33,423 nucleotides of DNA from contig JAJDOJ010000150.1 of the NCBI GenBank assembly GCA_022340215.1, positions 1 to 33,423 of the forward strand, given 5' to 3'. The DNA is from Gammaproteobacteria bacterium. Lineage in GTDB: Bacteria; Pseudomonadota; Gammaproteobacteria; JAJDOJ01. Below the pieces are notes generated by a model that worked only from the letters and a program-made list of their open reading frames with translations, ran no database searches and was not told where the DNA came from. This document shows positions 1-6,696 of this stretch, piece after piece; positions within the stretch are counted from its first letter, which is position 1, and every line of letters starts with the position of its first letter. A program made the translations under genes and the position numbers.

Positions 1-410
1 ACCTCCAGTCGATGTTCCGTCGCTTCGATGCAGTTGCCATCGAGTACCTTGATTCGATACCCCGGCAACCAGGACTCACGAACCGCGCCTAGTGCCTCAA
101 TGATGTCAGCCTTCTCGCTCGCCGTGTCACGGACCAACGCCGCCGAGGTCTTTGCCTCTATGCCATTGAGCTTGTTGTAAACAGAGGCTATCGAGACCCC
201 AATCTGCTCACCGCTCTCCTGATAGGCGGCATGCACCGAAGGAAACGTCTTGAAGATGACCGGGTTCATCAGCTCGAAAACCGCGGAGAACAACAGTTCT
301 CGGGTATATTGCTCTACGGCTGTGCGCTCGAACCACGCATTGAGTTTCTCTGTACTGAGCACCCGCTCCAGGAGCACCTGGACCATGACCGGCACCGGAC
401 TCTTTTCCAT
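1..410 (-). CDS. IS4-type transposase, N-terminal part (runs off window)
   Basis: Reading leftward from an ATG at 410, the frame stays open to the window edge (136 codons), so the stop lies outside. The product begins MEKSPVPVMVQVLLERVL and continues with an N-terminal domain containing WFERTAVEQYTRELLF and VSIASVYNKLNGIE. It then reaches WLPGYRIKVLDGNCIEA, where the Asp of LDGN is the likely first acidic residue of the DDE triad. This arrangement matches the amino-terminal half of IS4-family transposases as I know them. The remaining D and E residues are not visible, so intactness cannot be judged. No convincing ribosome-binding site precedes the ATG. A short palindrome at 462-479 lies upstream. 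Confidence 0.8.
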   Translation of the reverse strand, partial: MEKSPVPVMVQVLLERVLSTEKLNAWFERTAVEQYTRELLFSAVFELMNPVIFKTFPSVHAAYQESGEQIGVSIASVYNKLNGIEAKTSAALVRDTASEKADIIEALGAVRESWLPGYRIKVLDGNCIEATEHRLE

Positions 411-461
411 AAACCGCTGTAGAATCGTGCTAAACGCCGCTACCTCCAACCTGACAGTAAG

Positions 462-479
462 TAGGACTTCCCAGTCCTA
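462..479. other. Short perfect hairpin upstream of the transposase
   Basis: TAGGACT and AGTCCTA flank a 4-nt TCCC spacer, a 7-bp perfect inverted repeat about 50 bp upstream of the transposase start and about 75 bp from the end of the GFA gene. No T-run follows, so it is not a clear intrinsic terminator. It could be part of the insertion sequence end or a translational control hairpin. The rest of 411-552 shows nothing else recognisable. Confidence 0.4.
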
Positions 480-552
480 TTCTCCCGAGCGGAGATGGGC
501 TTGACTGGGTGTTCAGATGGTGATCGCCGCGCGGAAGAGATCAGATGAATAC

Positions 553-936
553 CTATTCTTCCTTGCTGAGATGTGACAGTTCGCGCGCATGCAGCTCCCA
601 GTTCTGGCCGTCGAACGGTTCGATACGGATGGTCTTTGGTTGTGGGTCGAGGCATCGAACGTTCACGTCGTAGCCGTCAGGATTCGACCGTGGAATGTAG
701 AACGACTTGATTCCACAGACCTTGCAGAACAGGTGCTTCGCTTCTCCTGTGTCGAAGGTGTACGTGGTGAGGGCATCGTCGCCGCTCAGCAGCCTGAATC
801 TGGATTTCGGTACGATGAGATGCAGGTATCCCGACTTCGAGCAGATCGAGCAGTTGCACTTCTGACACTCGACTGCCTCGGGGGCCTCCACCGCGTACTG
901 GACAGCCCCGCAATGACAGCTACCCCGGTAGATCAT
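553..936 (-). CDS. GFA-family (Gfa/CENP-V domain) zinc protein
   Basis: A 127-aa protein with the whole GFA/CENP-V zinc-binding pattern: CHCG near residue 8, CNCSICS near residues 28-34, and FCKVCG near residues 70-75. The family includes proteins annotated as glutathione-dependent formaldehyde-activating enzymes, but most members have no proven activity. The start is well supported, with GGGAGG five bases before the ATG at 936. The gene stands alone: it is followed by the transposase fragment and preceded by 231 bp of non-coding DNA. The family assignment is firm; the substrate is unknown. Confidence 0.85.
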   Translation of the reverse strand: MIYRGSCHCGAVQYAVEAPEAVECQKCNCSICSKSGYLHLIVPKSRFRLLSGDDALTTYTFDTGEAKHLFCKVCGIKSFYIPRSNPDGYDVNVRCLDPQPKTIRIEPFDGQNWELHARELSHLSKEE

Positions 937-1112
937 CGGCGCCTCCCATTGATATACCCGTCACGGACAGGTTTCCCCGGCACACACGCCCTTTTCGTCC
1001 CGTAGCGGCGTTGCGATTCCTTGCAATAGAGCGGCTATTACGCGTCATCGCGCCTTGCCACGAAACGAATATGACACACACTTTCTCGTGAAAATCTGTC
1101 CGCGACGGGCAT

Positions 1113-1124
1113 ATTCACGTGAAT
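1113..1124. promoter_or_regulatory. 12-bp perfect palindrome upstream of GFA gene
   Basis: ATTCACGTGAAT is self-complementary and lies in the 231-bp gap (937-1167) between the dehydratase stop and the GFA start. It could be an operator for the GFA gene, but its centre is about 180 bp upstream of the ATG and no matching promoter was identified. The rest of the gap shows no gene. Confidence 0.25.
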
Positions 1125-1167
1125 TCGACCCGCTCGACTATTCTTCGCCGCCTCTGAAGGATGGGCG

Positions 1168-2112
1168 TCACCAGGGTAGGTTGTCCAGGTCCACGTTACC
1201 GCCGGACAGCACGATACCGACTGCCCTGCCCCGCAGATCCAGCGCACCACTGGTCAGCGACGCCAATGGCACGGCCGAGGACGGTTCGACGATCAGTTTG
1301 GTGCACTCCCAGATCAGCCGCATCGCGCGCACGATATCGTCCTCGGAAACGGTGACGATATCCTCCACTTCGGAGCGGATGATCCGAAACGGCAGTTCGC
1401 CCAGGGAGGTCAGAAGTCCGTCCGCGATGGAGTCGGCATCGGTTGGAGGCTGACGCACTCCGGTCCGAACAGAACGCGCCGCATCGTCCACCCGCTCCGG
1501 CTCGACGCCGATGACGGAAATACGTCCCGAGCAGTACCGCGCCGCCAGCGCGGAGCCGGACAACAGGCCGCCCCCGCCCACCGGCGCCAGTACCGCATCG
1601 AGGCCCTCGACCTGCTCGCACAACTCCAGGACGGCCGTACCTTGACCCGCGATGACATCGGGGTCGTCATGGGGGTGGACCACCACGGCTCCCGTGCGCG
1701 AGACCAGATCATCCAGCGCCTGCTCGCGTGCCGTCTGCCCGGCACCGCAGGGGACGATCGACGCCCCGTAACGTTCCGCGGCGGCACGTTTCACCCGGGA
1801 GGCGGTGTCCGGGACCACGACCGTGGCCCGGATACCACGCCACGCGGCCGCCTGAGCGAGTGCCGCAGCATGGTTTCCGGAGGAATGCGCCGCCACGCCC
1901 CTTGCCGCGTCCCGGCCGTCGAGAGAGAAGACAGCATTACACGCGCCGCGGATCTTGAACGATCCCGTCTTCTGCAGGTTCTCGCACTTGAAGTGGAGCC
2001 GAGCACTGGTCAGCGCGTCGAGCCCAGCGCAGGTCACGACCGGGGTGTGGTGTACCCTGGCGCGGATGCGGGTCAGCGCCCGCTCGACGTCGACAGGTTG
2101 GACGTCACTCAC
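1168..2112 (-). CDS. Threonine/serine dehydratase, PLP fold type II
   Basis: A 314-aa cytoplasmic enzyme expected to deaminate L-threonine and/or L-serine to the 2-oxo acid. KTGSFKIRGACNAV near residue 46 carries the PLP-binding lysine, SSGNHAAALA near residue 77 is the substrate/phosphate-loop motif, and GGGGLLSG near residue 178 is the glycine-rich loop that holds the PLP phosphate. There is no C-terminal ACT domain, so it is the short catabolic (TdcB or serine-racemase-like) type rather than IlvA. Threo-3-hydroxyaspartate ammonia-lyase is a close alternative. The start is GTG, with AGGA unusually close (2 nt). No in-frame ATG lies nearby upstream. Confidence 0.85.
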   Translation of the reverse strand: MSDVQPVDVERALTRIRARVHHTPVVTCAGLDALTSARLHFKCENLQKTGSFKIRGACNAVFSLDGRDAARGVAAHSSGNHAAALAQAAAWRGIRATVVVPDTASRVKRAAAERYGASIVPCGAGQTAREQALDDLVSRTGAVVVHPHDDPDVIAGQGTAVLELCEQVEGLDAVLAPVGGGGLLSGSALAARYCSGRISVIGVEPERVDDAARSVRTGVRQPPTDADSIADGLLTSLGELPFRIIRSEVEDIVTVSEDDIVRAMRLIWECTKLIVEPSSAVPLASLTSGALDLRGRAVGIVLSGGNVDLDNLPW

Positions 2113-2219
2113 GTTCCTGATCGAACGCGATCCCTGACACCGGCACTGAGGATGGCCGGATCATCCGCATTGCGGTGGTGTCTCAACAATGGACCGTTTC
2201 ACCCAGAATCCATCGCAGG

Positions 2220-2549
2220 TCAAGTGATCCCCATGATCAGTTCAGTCTGGTTGATGTCGCCTTCGGTATCGATGTCCAGTCCCTCTATCCCGGGCAGCCT
2301 GTTGAGGATATACGCTGCCATCATGGCGGCAATCCTTTCGTTGCCGTTCTCGATGGCGGTAAGCATCTTGTCCGCGACGATCCGGCAGCGCTGTTCGATA
2401 TCCGGCCGGTCCACCCACTTGCGGCTCATCTGCCAACCACGGTCCATGTCCTCGTCCATCTTGCGGAACAGGTCTTCCGCGCCCGAGATCATGTCCGCGG
2501 GAATGTCCATCGGGTAGGTATCCTCGTTGATCGTAACCTTGAGCATCAT
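2220..2549 (-). CDS. Conserved-looking small acidic protein, function unknown
   Basis: About 109 aa, beginning MMLKVTINEDTYPMDIPAD. I do not recognise a named family. It has a short N-terminal beta-like stretch, then a helical region rich in Asp, Glu and Met (AEDLFRKMDEDMDRGW; ADKMLTAIENGNERI). The end is LPGIEGLDIDTEGDINQTEL. No signal peptide, membrane segment or cysteine is visible. GGAG sits 10 nt before the ATG at 2549; the next codon is also ATG (2546), so either could start. The frame stays open upstream to 2618, but that stretch lacks a ribosome-binding site. The 107-bp gap to the dehydratase downstream allows co-transcription. Confidence 0.6.
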   Translation of the reverse strand: MMLKVTINEDTYPMDIPADMISGAEDLFRKMDEDMDRGWQMSRKWVDRPDIEQRCRIVADKMLTAIENGNERIAAMMAAYILNRLPGIEGLDIDTEGDINQTELIMGIT

Positions 2550-2698
2550 GCCGCGACTTCTCCACTGACCATCAAACCAAATTGCAATTATAACCCTGCC
2601 GGAGATTCGCAATGACACACTGCACGAGACCGGGAGACCCCCGCCTCCGGGGAGGGAACGGGATAGGGCTCACAGGCCGATTTCGGTAGAATGTCCCG

Positions 2699-3370
2699 AT
2701 GCTGACGAGAATCCCCGGCGTCCTGGGCAAACGCGACCTCGAGGCGGTGAGATCGATGATCTCCGGCGCGCGCTTCGTCGACGGCAAGCTGTCCGCCGGT
2801 ATGGCGGCGCAGCGGGTCAAGCACAACACCGAGCTGGCCGCCGGCGAATCCCGGATCGAGACGCTCAACGCCCTGGTCATGGGGGCGCTGGTTCGCCACC
2901 CCCTGTATCAGCACGCCACCCTGCCACAACGGATCGCGACACCGTTCTATGCGCGATACACGAACGGGCAATCCTACGGTGACCATGTCGACGACCCCGT
3001 CATGGGAACGGAGCACCGCTACCGGTCGGACGTGTCCATCACCATCTTCCTCAGCGAACCGGAGGGCTATGTTGGGGGCGAGCTGATGATCGAGACCTCG
3101 TTCGGAACCCAGGCGGTGAAATATCCGGCCGGGGACGCCGTGCTCTACCCTTCTTCCAGCCGGCACCGCGTCGCCGAGGTCACCGAGGGCGAACGCCTCG
3201 TCGCGGTCACCTGGGCGCAGAGCCTGGTGCGCGATGCCGCCCGGCGAGAACTGCTCTTCGAGCTGGGGCAGGCCCGCGACCGTCTGCTCGCCAAGGCGCC
3301 GGACGCCGCGGAAACGAAACACGTCGACAAGTCCTACGTCAATCTGCTGCGCATGTGGGCCGAGGTATAG
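2699..3370 (+). CDS. PKHD-type Fe(II)/2-oxoglutarate hydroxylase (PiuC/YbiX family)
   Basis: A 223-aa protein matching the PiuC/YbiX family of prolyl-4-hydroxylase-like dioxygenases. The metal triad is visible as H96 and D98 in GDHVDD, and H156 in SSSRHRV. R166 in GERLVAV is placed to bind 2-oxoglutarate. TPFYARYTNGQSYGDH and PEGYVGGELMIE are typical family segments, and the length is normal. Members are often linked to iron or siderophore uptake, but the substrate is generally unknown. It is transcribed alone, divergent from the small gene ending at 2220. The start is the first ATG; its ribosome-binding site is weak. The 93 bp after its stop contain nothing clear before the MITE-like element. 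Confidence 0.88.
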   Translation: MLTRIPGVLGKRDLEAVRSMISGARFVDGKLSAGMAAQRVKHNTELAAGESRIETLNALVMGALVRHPLYQHATLPQRIATPFYARYTNGQSYGDHVDDPVMGTEHRYRSDVSITIFLSEPEGYVGGELMIETSFGTQAVKYPAGDAVLYPSSSRHRVAEVTEGERLVAVTWAQSLVRDAARRELLFELGQARDRLLAKAPDAAETKHVDKSYVNLLRMWAEV

Positions 3371-3463
3371 CATACCCACCGGGACGGTATCCCGGGCAGG
3401 ACGGGTTACTTTTCCTATGCGGACGGACGCCGGTCCGGGCGAATCTGCTCGGGCCGCAGCTTA

Positions 3464-3620
3464 GGCGATTTCTGTCAAATGACATACCATCCAGCTTGTC
3501 TTTTCGTCCGTCCTCTGTGTTGCGACAACACTGACATAGTTTGACTATGCGCCTGTTGTCGCGCCTTGATGACGAACGGAAATCCGGCGCAATCTGGTAT
3601 GCCATTTTCCGGCAATCGCC
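3464..3620. mobile_element. 157-bp MITE-like palindromic element, copy 1
   Basis: The ends are inverted repeats: GGCGATT at the left and AATCGCC at the right, followed inward by AAATGACATACC and, in the right arm, its complement with one mismatch. A 6-bp non-matching spacer separates the two blocks. TTA occurs immediately outside both ends (3461-3463 and 3621-3623), consistent with a 3-bp target duplication. The centre carries a nested hairpin: GCGACAACA with TGTTGTCGC, then CATAGT with ACTATG around a 3-nt loop. A second copy with 9 differences in 157 bp lies at 33266-33422 in the same orientation. It has no convincing coding capacity, so it would depend on a transposase elsewhere. TTGACA, a perfect -35 sequence, points outward at 3473-3478 on the minus strand. 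Confidence 0.85.
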
Positions 3621-3855
3621 TTAGCGGTGAAGTCATCGTCGGCGTCGACGAGAGGTAGCTCGTAGTTGTCGCCGCATCGAATTCGTGGGGTTCCCTTACG
3701 TCCAGCAGCAGAGGGTTGTGTCCTTCCTTGAGACGCTCGTCGAGATCCCGGGGCATCAGCTCGACGACGGCAGGGAAGCATTCCGCAATTAGATCGATAA
3801 ATCGTTTTATTGGTAACTGTTCGTGCCAGGTTGCGTTGGATCCGTGATTGCACAC
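3621..3855 (-). pseudogene. Truncated rhodanese-domain gene remnant
   Basis: Reading leftward from 3855, residues 17-60 resemble the start of a single-domain rhodanese: IDLIAECFPAVVELMPRDLD, then NPLLLDVREPHEFDA. LLDVREPxEFDA is the highly conserved first half of the domain. After about residue 61 the similarity stops, and the frame runs through 56 bp of unrelated sequence into the 157-bp element. The half with the active-site cysteine loop is absent. The frame ends at 3475 inside the element, so any product would be a chimera with no catalytic cysteine in the usual place. I infer an inactivated sulfurtransferase gene; whether the element caused the truncation or arrived later is not clear. 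Confidence 0.65.
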
Positions 3856-3925
3856 GGAAATAGCGATGCGGCGTGTTCTTCACCGCACACCAATCCAGTC
3901 ACGCGGCGCATGTTTCAGGCCGAAG

Positions 3926-4600
3926 TCATCCCGATTCGCCCCCGAACTCCCGACCGGCCCTGAGGCCGTGTTCCACCGCGATCACGGCGGCCTCCACCCG
4001 CGAGTGGATCCCCAGTTTCCTCAGAATCGCCTTGACGTGGAGTTTGACGGTGCCGTCGGAGATGCCGAGATTGCGGGCGATCACCTTGTTGCTCTGACCC
4101 TCGGCGAGCAGCCCCAGAATCTCCGTCTCGCGAGGTGTCAAATCGTCCAGCGGGCTCGATTCGGGCGCCGGCGGCGGCGTGTCCCCCTGGACGACGCGGG
4201 CCAGCACGTGGGTCAGCGTGGGCGCAACGACGGTCTTGCCGGCCACGATGTCCCGCAGGGCCACGACGAGATCGTCCGGCTCCATGTCCTTGAGCAGGTA
4301 ACCGCGGGCACCATTACGCAGCGCCTCGATGAGGTCCCGTTCGTCGCTGCTCGTGGTCAACATGACCACGGGCGGATCGAAAGCGTCTTCCTTGAGCTTG
4401 CGCAAAATCCCGAGACCGTCGATCGTCGGCATGCGCATATCCAGGAGCACGACGTCGGGTTTGAGCGAATGCGCCAGTTGAAGACCCTCATTCCCGTCGC
4501 CCAGGGATCCGACCACTTCGATCCCCCGGCGGGTCAGCAGCCCCTGCAATCCCTCACGGAACAGGGTGTGATCATCGATTACCAGTACGCGCAGTCCCAT
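3926..4600 (-). CDS. NarL/FixJ-family response regulator
   Basis: A 224-aa regulator with an N-terminal receiver domain and a C-terminal LuxR/NarL helix-turn-helix. The acidic pocket is in VIDDH (D9, D10), the phosphoacceptor is D54 in VVLLDMRMP, and the conserved lysine is K104 in YLLKD. The DNA-binding domain spans roughly residues 150-215, with LTPRETEILGLLAEGQSNK and then LGISDGTVKLHVKAILRKLG. Its start overlaps the end of the upstream kinase gene by 29 nt, so the two are very likely translated together and work as a pair. It resembles NarL closely in layout, but the signal is unknown. Target genes could include dsr or respiratory genes, by position only. Confidence 0.92.
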   Translation of the reverse strand: MGLRVLVIDDHTLFREGLQGLLTRRGIEVVGSLGDGNEGLQLAHSLKPDVVLLDMRMPTIDGLGILRKLKEDAFDPPVVMLTTSSDERDLIEALRNGARGYLLKDMEPDDLVVALRDIVAGKTVVAPTLTHVLARVVQGDTPPPAPESSPLDDLTPRETEILGLLAEGQSNKVIARNLGISDGTVKLHVKAILRKLGIHSRVEAAVIAVEHGLRAGREFGGESG

Positions 4601-6239
4601 TCTCGGTCTTTCTCCGTGGAAACAGCTCTATCCGGTCCGCAGGCGCATCGCCATGACTGAAGCTGAGCACGACCCTGACCCCCTCACCGGGTTCACTTTC
4701 GATCTGCAGTGTACCCCCGATCTTTCTTGCACGGTCCTCCATGATGCTCAGGCCTACGTGCTCCCCAGTTTTCTCGCGTCTTGCCAGTTCCTGCATACCC
4801 ACGCCGTCGTCCTCGACGAGCACCGTATAGTTGCCCGCCTTGTCGCCACGCATCATGACGCGCACCGTATTCGCCTGGCCGTGTTTCCTCACATTGGCCA
4901 GCGCCTCCTGAACCACGCGCAGCACCTGGATCTCGACTTCGGCCGGCAACGGCCTGTCGGGCCATTCCTTCTGCAGGAAGAGGTGGACGTCGGGACACTC
5001 GCTGCGAAAACGGTCCACGGTCTGCTCGATCGAGGGGATCAGTCCGCGTTTGTCGATCGGCGCCCTGAAATGGGCGATCAACTCGCGCAGTTCCGTGTTG
5101 GCCTCCTCGATACTGGTCTCGATCCGCTCCAACTGCTGCCAGATGATGGCCTCGTCTCCCTGATGCAGGGTCTCGTCGAACACGCGGATCTGAAAGCGGA
5201 CGCTGGTCAGCGTCTGCGCCAGGGAATCGTGCAGCTCGTGCGCGATCCGGGTCCGCTCTTCCATGATCGACAGCCGGTTCGCTTCCTCGTCTAGACGGGC
5301 CTTGTCGATCGCCATCCCGAGGTGCCTGCCGATGCTGGTCAGCAGTTCGCTCATGTCCGATTTCAGAAACGCATCACGCTCGGCAACATAGAGGTTGTAC
5401 ACGCCGAGCGTCTGACCCCGGTACTGCAGCGGTACTACGAACATGGAGTGGCGGTCATCGTCGAAAAACGGCCGCCCGACGCGCCGGTCGCATGGTGCCA
5501 TGTCGTTCTGAACCATGACGCCGTCTTTCACGACTGCCTTACCGCAGAGGCAATTCTGTGCCGGCAAGACCCGCTCTCGTTCAACGATTTCGTCGTCCAG
5601 GCCGACGCTCGCCACCATGCGCATCTGTCCGTCGCGGGTCAGCAGGCGTACCGCGCCTGCCCGGGCGTCCACCGCCTCGGTCAGGGTCGACAGGCAACGG
5701 AAAAGCAGGTCGTCGAGATCGCGTGCGACATTGATGCTCGCCGCGATGTCGTACAGTATGGTCAGCGAGCGCGTCTTGCGATTCGTGTGCTCGGTGTAGG
5801 TCTGGAGCTGCAATTCGGTGTCCTTCGACAGCGACTGCAGCATCTCTCCCAGTGAATTCAGGTCGTGTGCCAACTCCCGGAATTCCCGGGAGCCGCGTTC
5901 GGGGAGTCGCGAACCCAGCGCGCCACCGCGCATGCGGAACACCCACTCCTTCAATTCGAGCAGTGGTGAAATGTAGTGCCTTGCCAACAACCAGGCACTG
6001 ACCAGGACGGCCACCAATCCACCAGCCCCCGCCAGCAGGGTCACCAACCCGGTTGTTCCCCTCTGGTAGGAGATCACGAGCGCCAGCAGGACGAGCACGA
6101 CTCCGCCGAAGAGGCAGGTCAATACCCCCAAGCAGACATGGGAAAACCGGCGCACGTCACCGAGAACGGTGCGTGAGGGGGCTTCCGCAGTCTCTGTCTG
6201 CCGGTCTTCGGTGGGGGGTTCGTGTGGAGACACGGTCAT
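4572..6239 (-). CDS. NarX-like sensor histidine kinase without periplasmic domain
   Basis: A 555-aa kinase. Two hydrophobic segments (about residues 36-58 and 62-86) are separated by only a few residues, so there is almost no periplasmic loop and no nitrate P-box region. Next come a HAMP-like linker (about 87-140), a GAF domain (about 165-310), a HisKA_3 dimerisation domain and an HATPase domain. HisKA_3 has RIAHELHDSLAQ, with H337 the likely phosphorylated residue. HATPase has N449 in QEALANVRKHG, DDGVGM near 478 and GLSIMEDRA near 497. The GAF domain holds clustered cysteines C230, C232 (NCLCG) and C250, recalling the cysteine-bearing central module of NarX/NarQ. Sensing is probably cytoplasmic and may be redox- or metal-based (inference). 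The gene lies 87 bp downstream of dsrR. Confidence 0.9.
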   Translation of the reverse strand: MTVSPHEPPTEDRQTETAEAPSRTVLGDVRRFSHVCLGVLTCLFGGVVLVLLALVISYQRGTTGLVTLLAGAGGLVAVLVSAWLLARHYISPLLELKEWVFRMRGGALGSRLPERGSREFRELAHDLNSLGEMLQSLSKDTELQLQTYTEHTNRKTRSLTILYDIAASINVARDLDDLLFRCLSTLTEAVDARAGAVRLLTRDGQMRMVASVGLDDEIVERERVLPAQNCLCGKAVVKDGVMVQNDMAPCDRRVGRPFFDDDRHSMFVVPLQYRGQTLGVYNLYVAERDAFLKSDMSELLTSIGRHLGMAIDKARLDEEANRLSIMEERTRIAHELHDSLAQTLTSVRFQIRVFDETLHQGDEAIIWQQLERIETSIEEANTELRELIAHFRAPIDKRGLIPSIEQTVDRFRSECPDVHLFLQKEWPDRPLPAEVEIQVLRVVQEALANVRKHGQANTVRVMMRGDKAGNYTVLVEDDGVGMQELARREKTGEHVGLSIMEDRARKIGGTLQIESEPGEGVRVVLSFSHGDAPADRIELFPRRKTENGTARTGNR

Positions 6240-6262
6240 TGCAGGGACCTATCGACGCGGAT

Positions 6263-6287
6263 CTGGATCCACCACCGGTGTATCCAG
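6263..6287. other. Stem-loop between dsrR and the kinase gene
   Basis: CTGGAT/ATCCAG and CACC/GGTG nest around an ACC loop, giving an 11-bp stem with one C-T mismatch. It is in the 87-bp gap downstream of dsrR and immediately upstream of the kinase start. There is no T-run in the direction of transcription, so it is not a classical intrinsic terminator. It may be an mRNA-stabilising 3' end, a Rho-assisted terminator or an attenuator in front of the two-component genes. Confidence 0.45.
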
Positions 6288-6326
6288 GGATACCGCTTGC
6301 GCACCGTGAGGCAAACGAGCGGCCGC

Positions 6327-6644
6327 TCACTCGGTCCCGGGCTGAACGTAACTCGGGTCGTTGGGGTTCATGAAAATGAACTCGAACCGCCCGGTCTCCA
6401 GTTCCACGTAGTCGATAACCGTACCATTCAGCAGCGCGAGGCACGATTGGGGAACCGTAATCTCGATGCCTTCGGAGTGAAACCGGAAATCGTCTTCCGC
6501 GCCGACGTCGTCAAAGCCCATGGCATAGCGAAAACTGTCGTCATCACTACGACTCACGGCCACACGCAGGGCCATGTTCTCCATTTTCGACTGTACCGCG
6601 GCTTCCTTGATCTGCCTCGCCGCGTCATGCGTAACGGTTATCAT
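6327..6644 (-). CDS. dsrR: DsrR, A-type (IscA-like) scaffold homologue
   Basis: A 105-aa protein of the HesB/IscA fold, beginning MITVTHDAARQIKEAA, the usual opening of A-type Fe-S proteins. Its C-terminus reads IFMNPNDPSYVQP, where an active A-type carrier would have a C-G-C cluster ligand motif. The single cysteine (in QSCLALLNG) is not at that site. Loss of the cluster cysteines is the known feature of A. vinosum DsrR, which is needed for full dsr expression, apparently after transcription. It follows dsrN by 52 bp and is the last gene in the dsr order here. No strong ribosome-binding site is visible. Confidence 0.9.
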   Translation of the reverse strand: MITVTHDAARQIKEAAVQSKMENMALRVAVSRSDDDSFRYAMGFDDVGAEDDFRFHSEGIEITVPQSCLALLNGTVIDYVELETGRFEFIFMNPNDPSYVQPGTE

Positions 6645-6696
6645 CTGTCTAGCTGAATATTGCCTCTATCGGTAATCCACGAATACGCGTGGCCGT

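Noticed and set aside
3371-3463. Missing 3' half of the rhodanese gene on the far side of the element
   Set aside because: The minus-strand translation next to the element (KLRPEQIRPDRRPSA, then stop) does not resemble the rhodanese active-site half, so I cannot claim a simple split gene.
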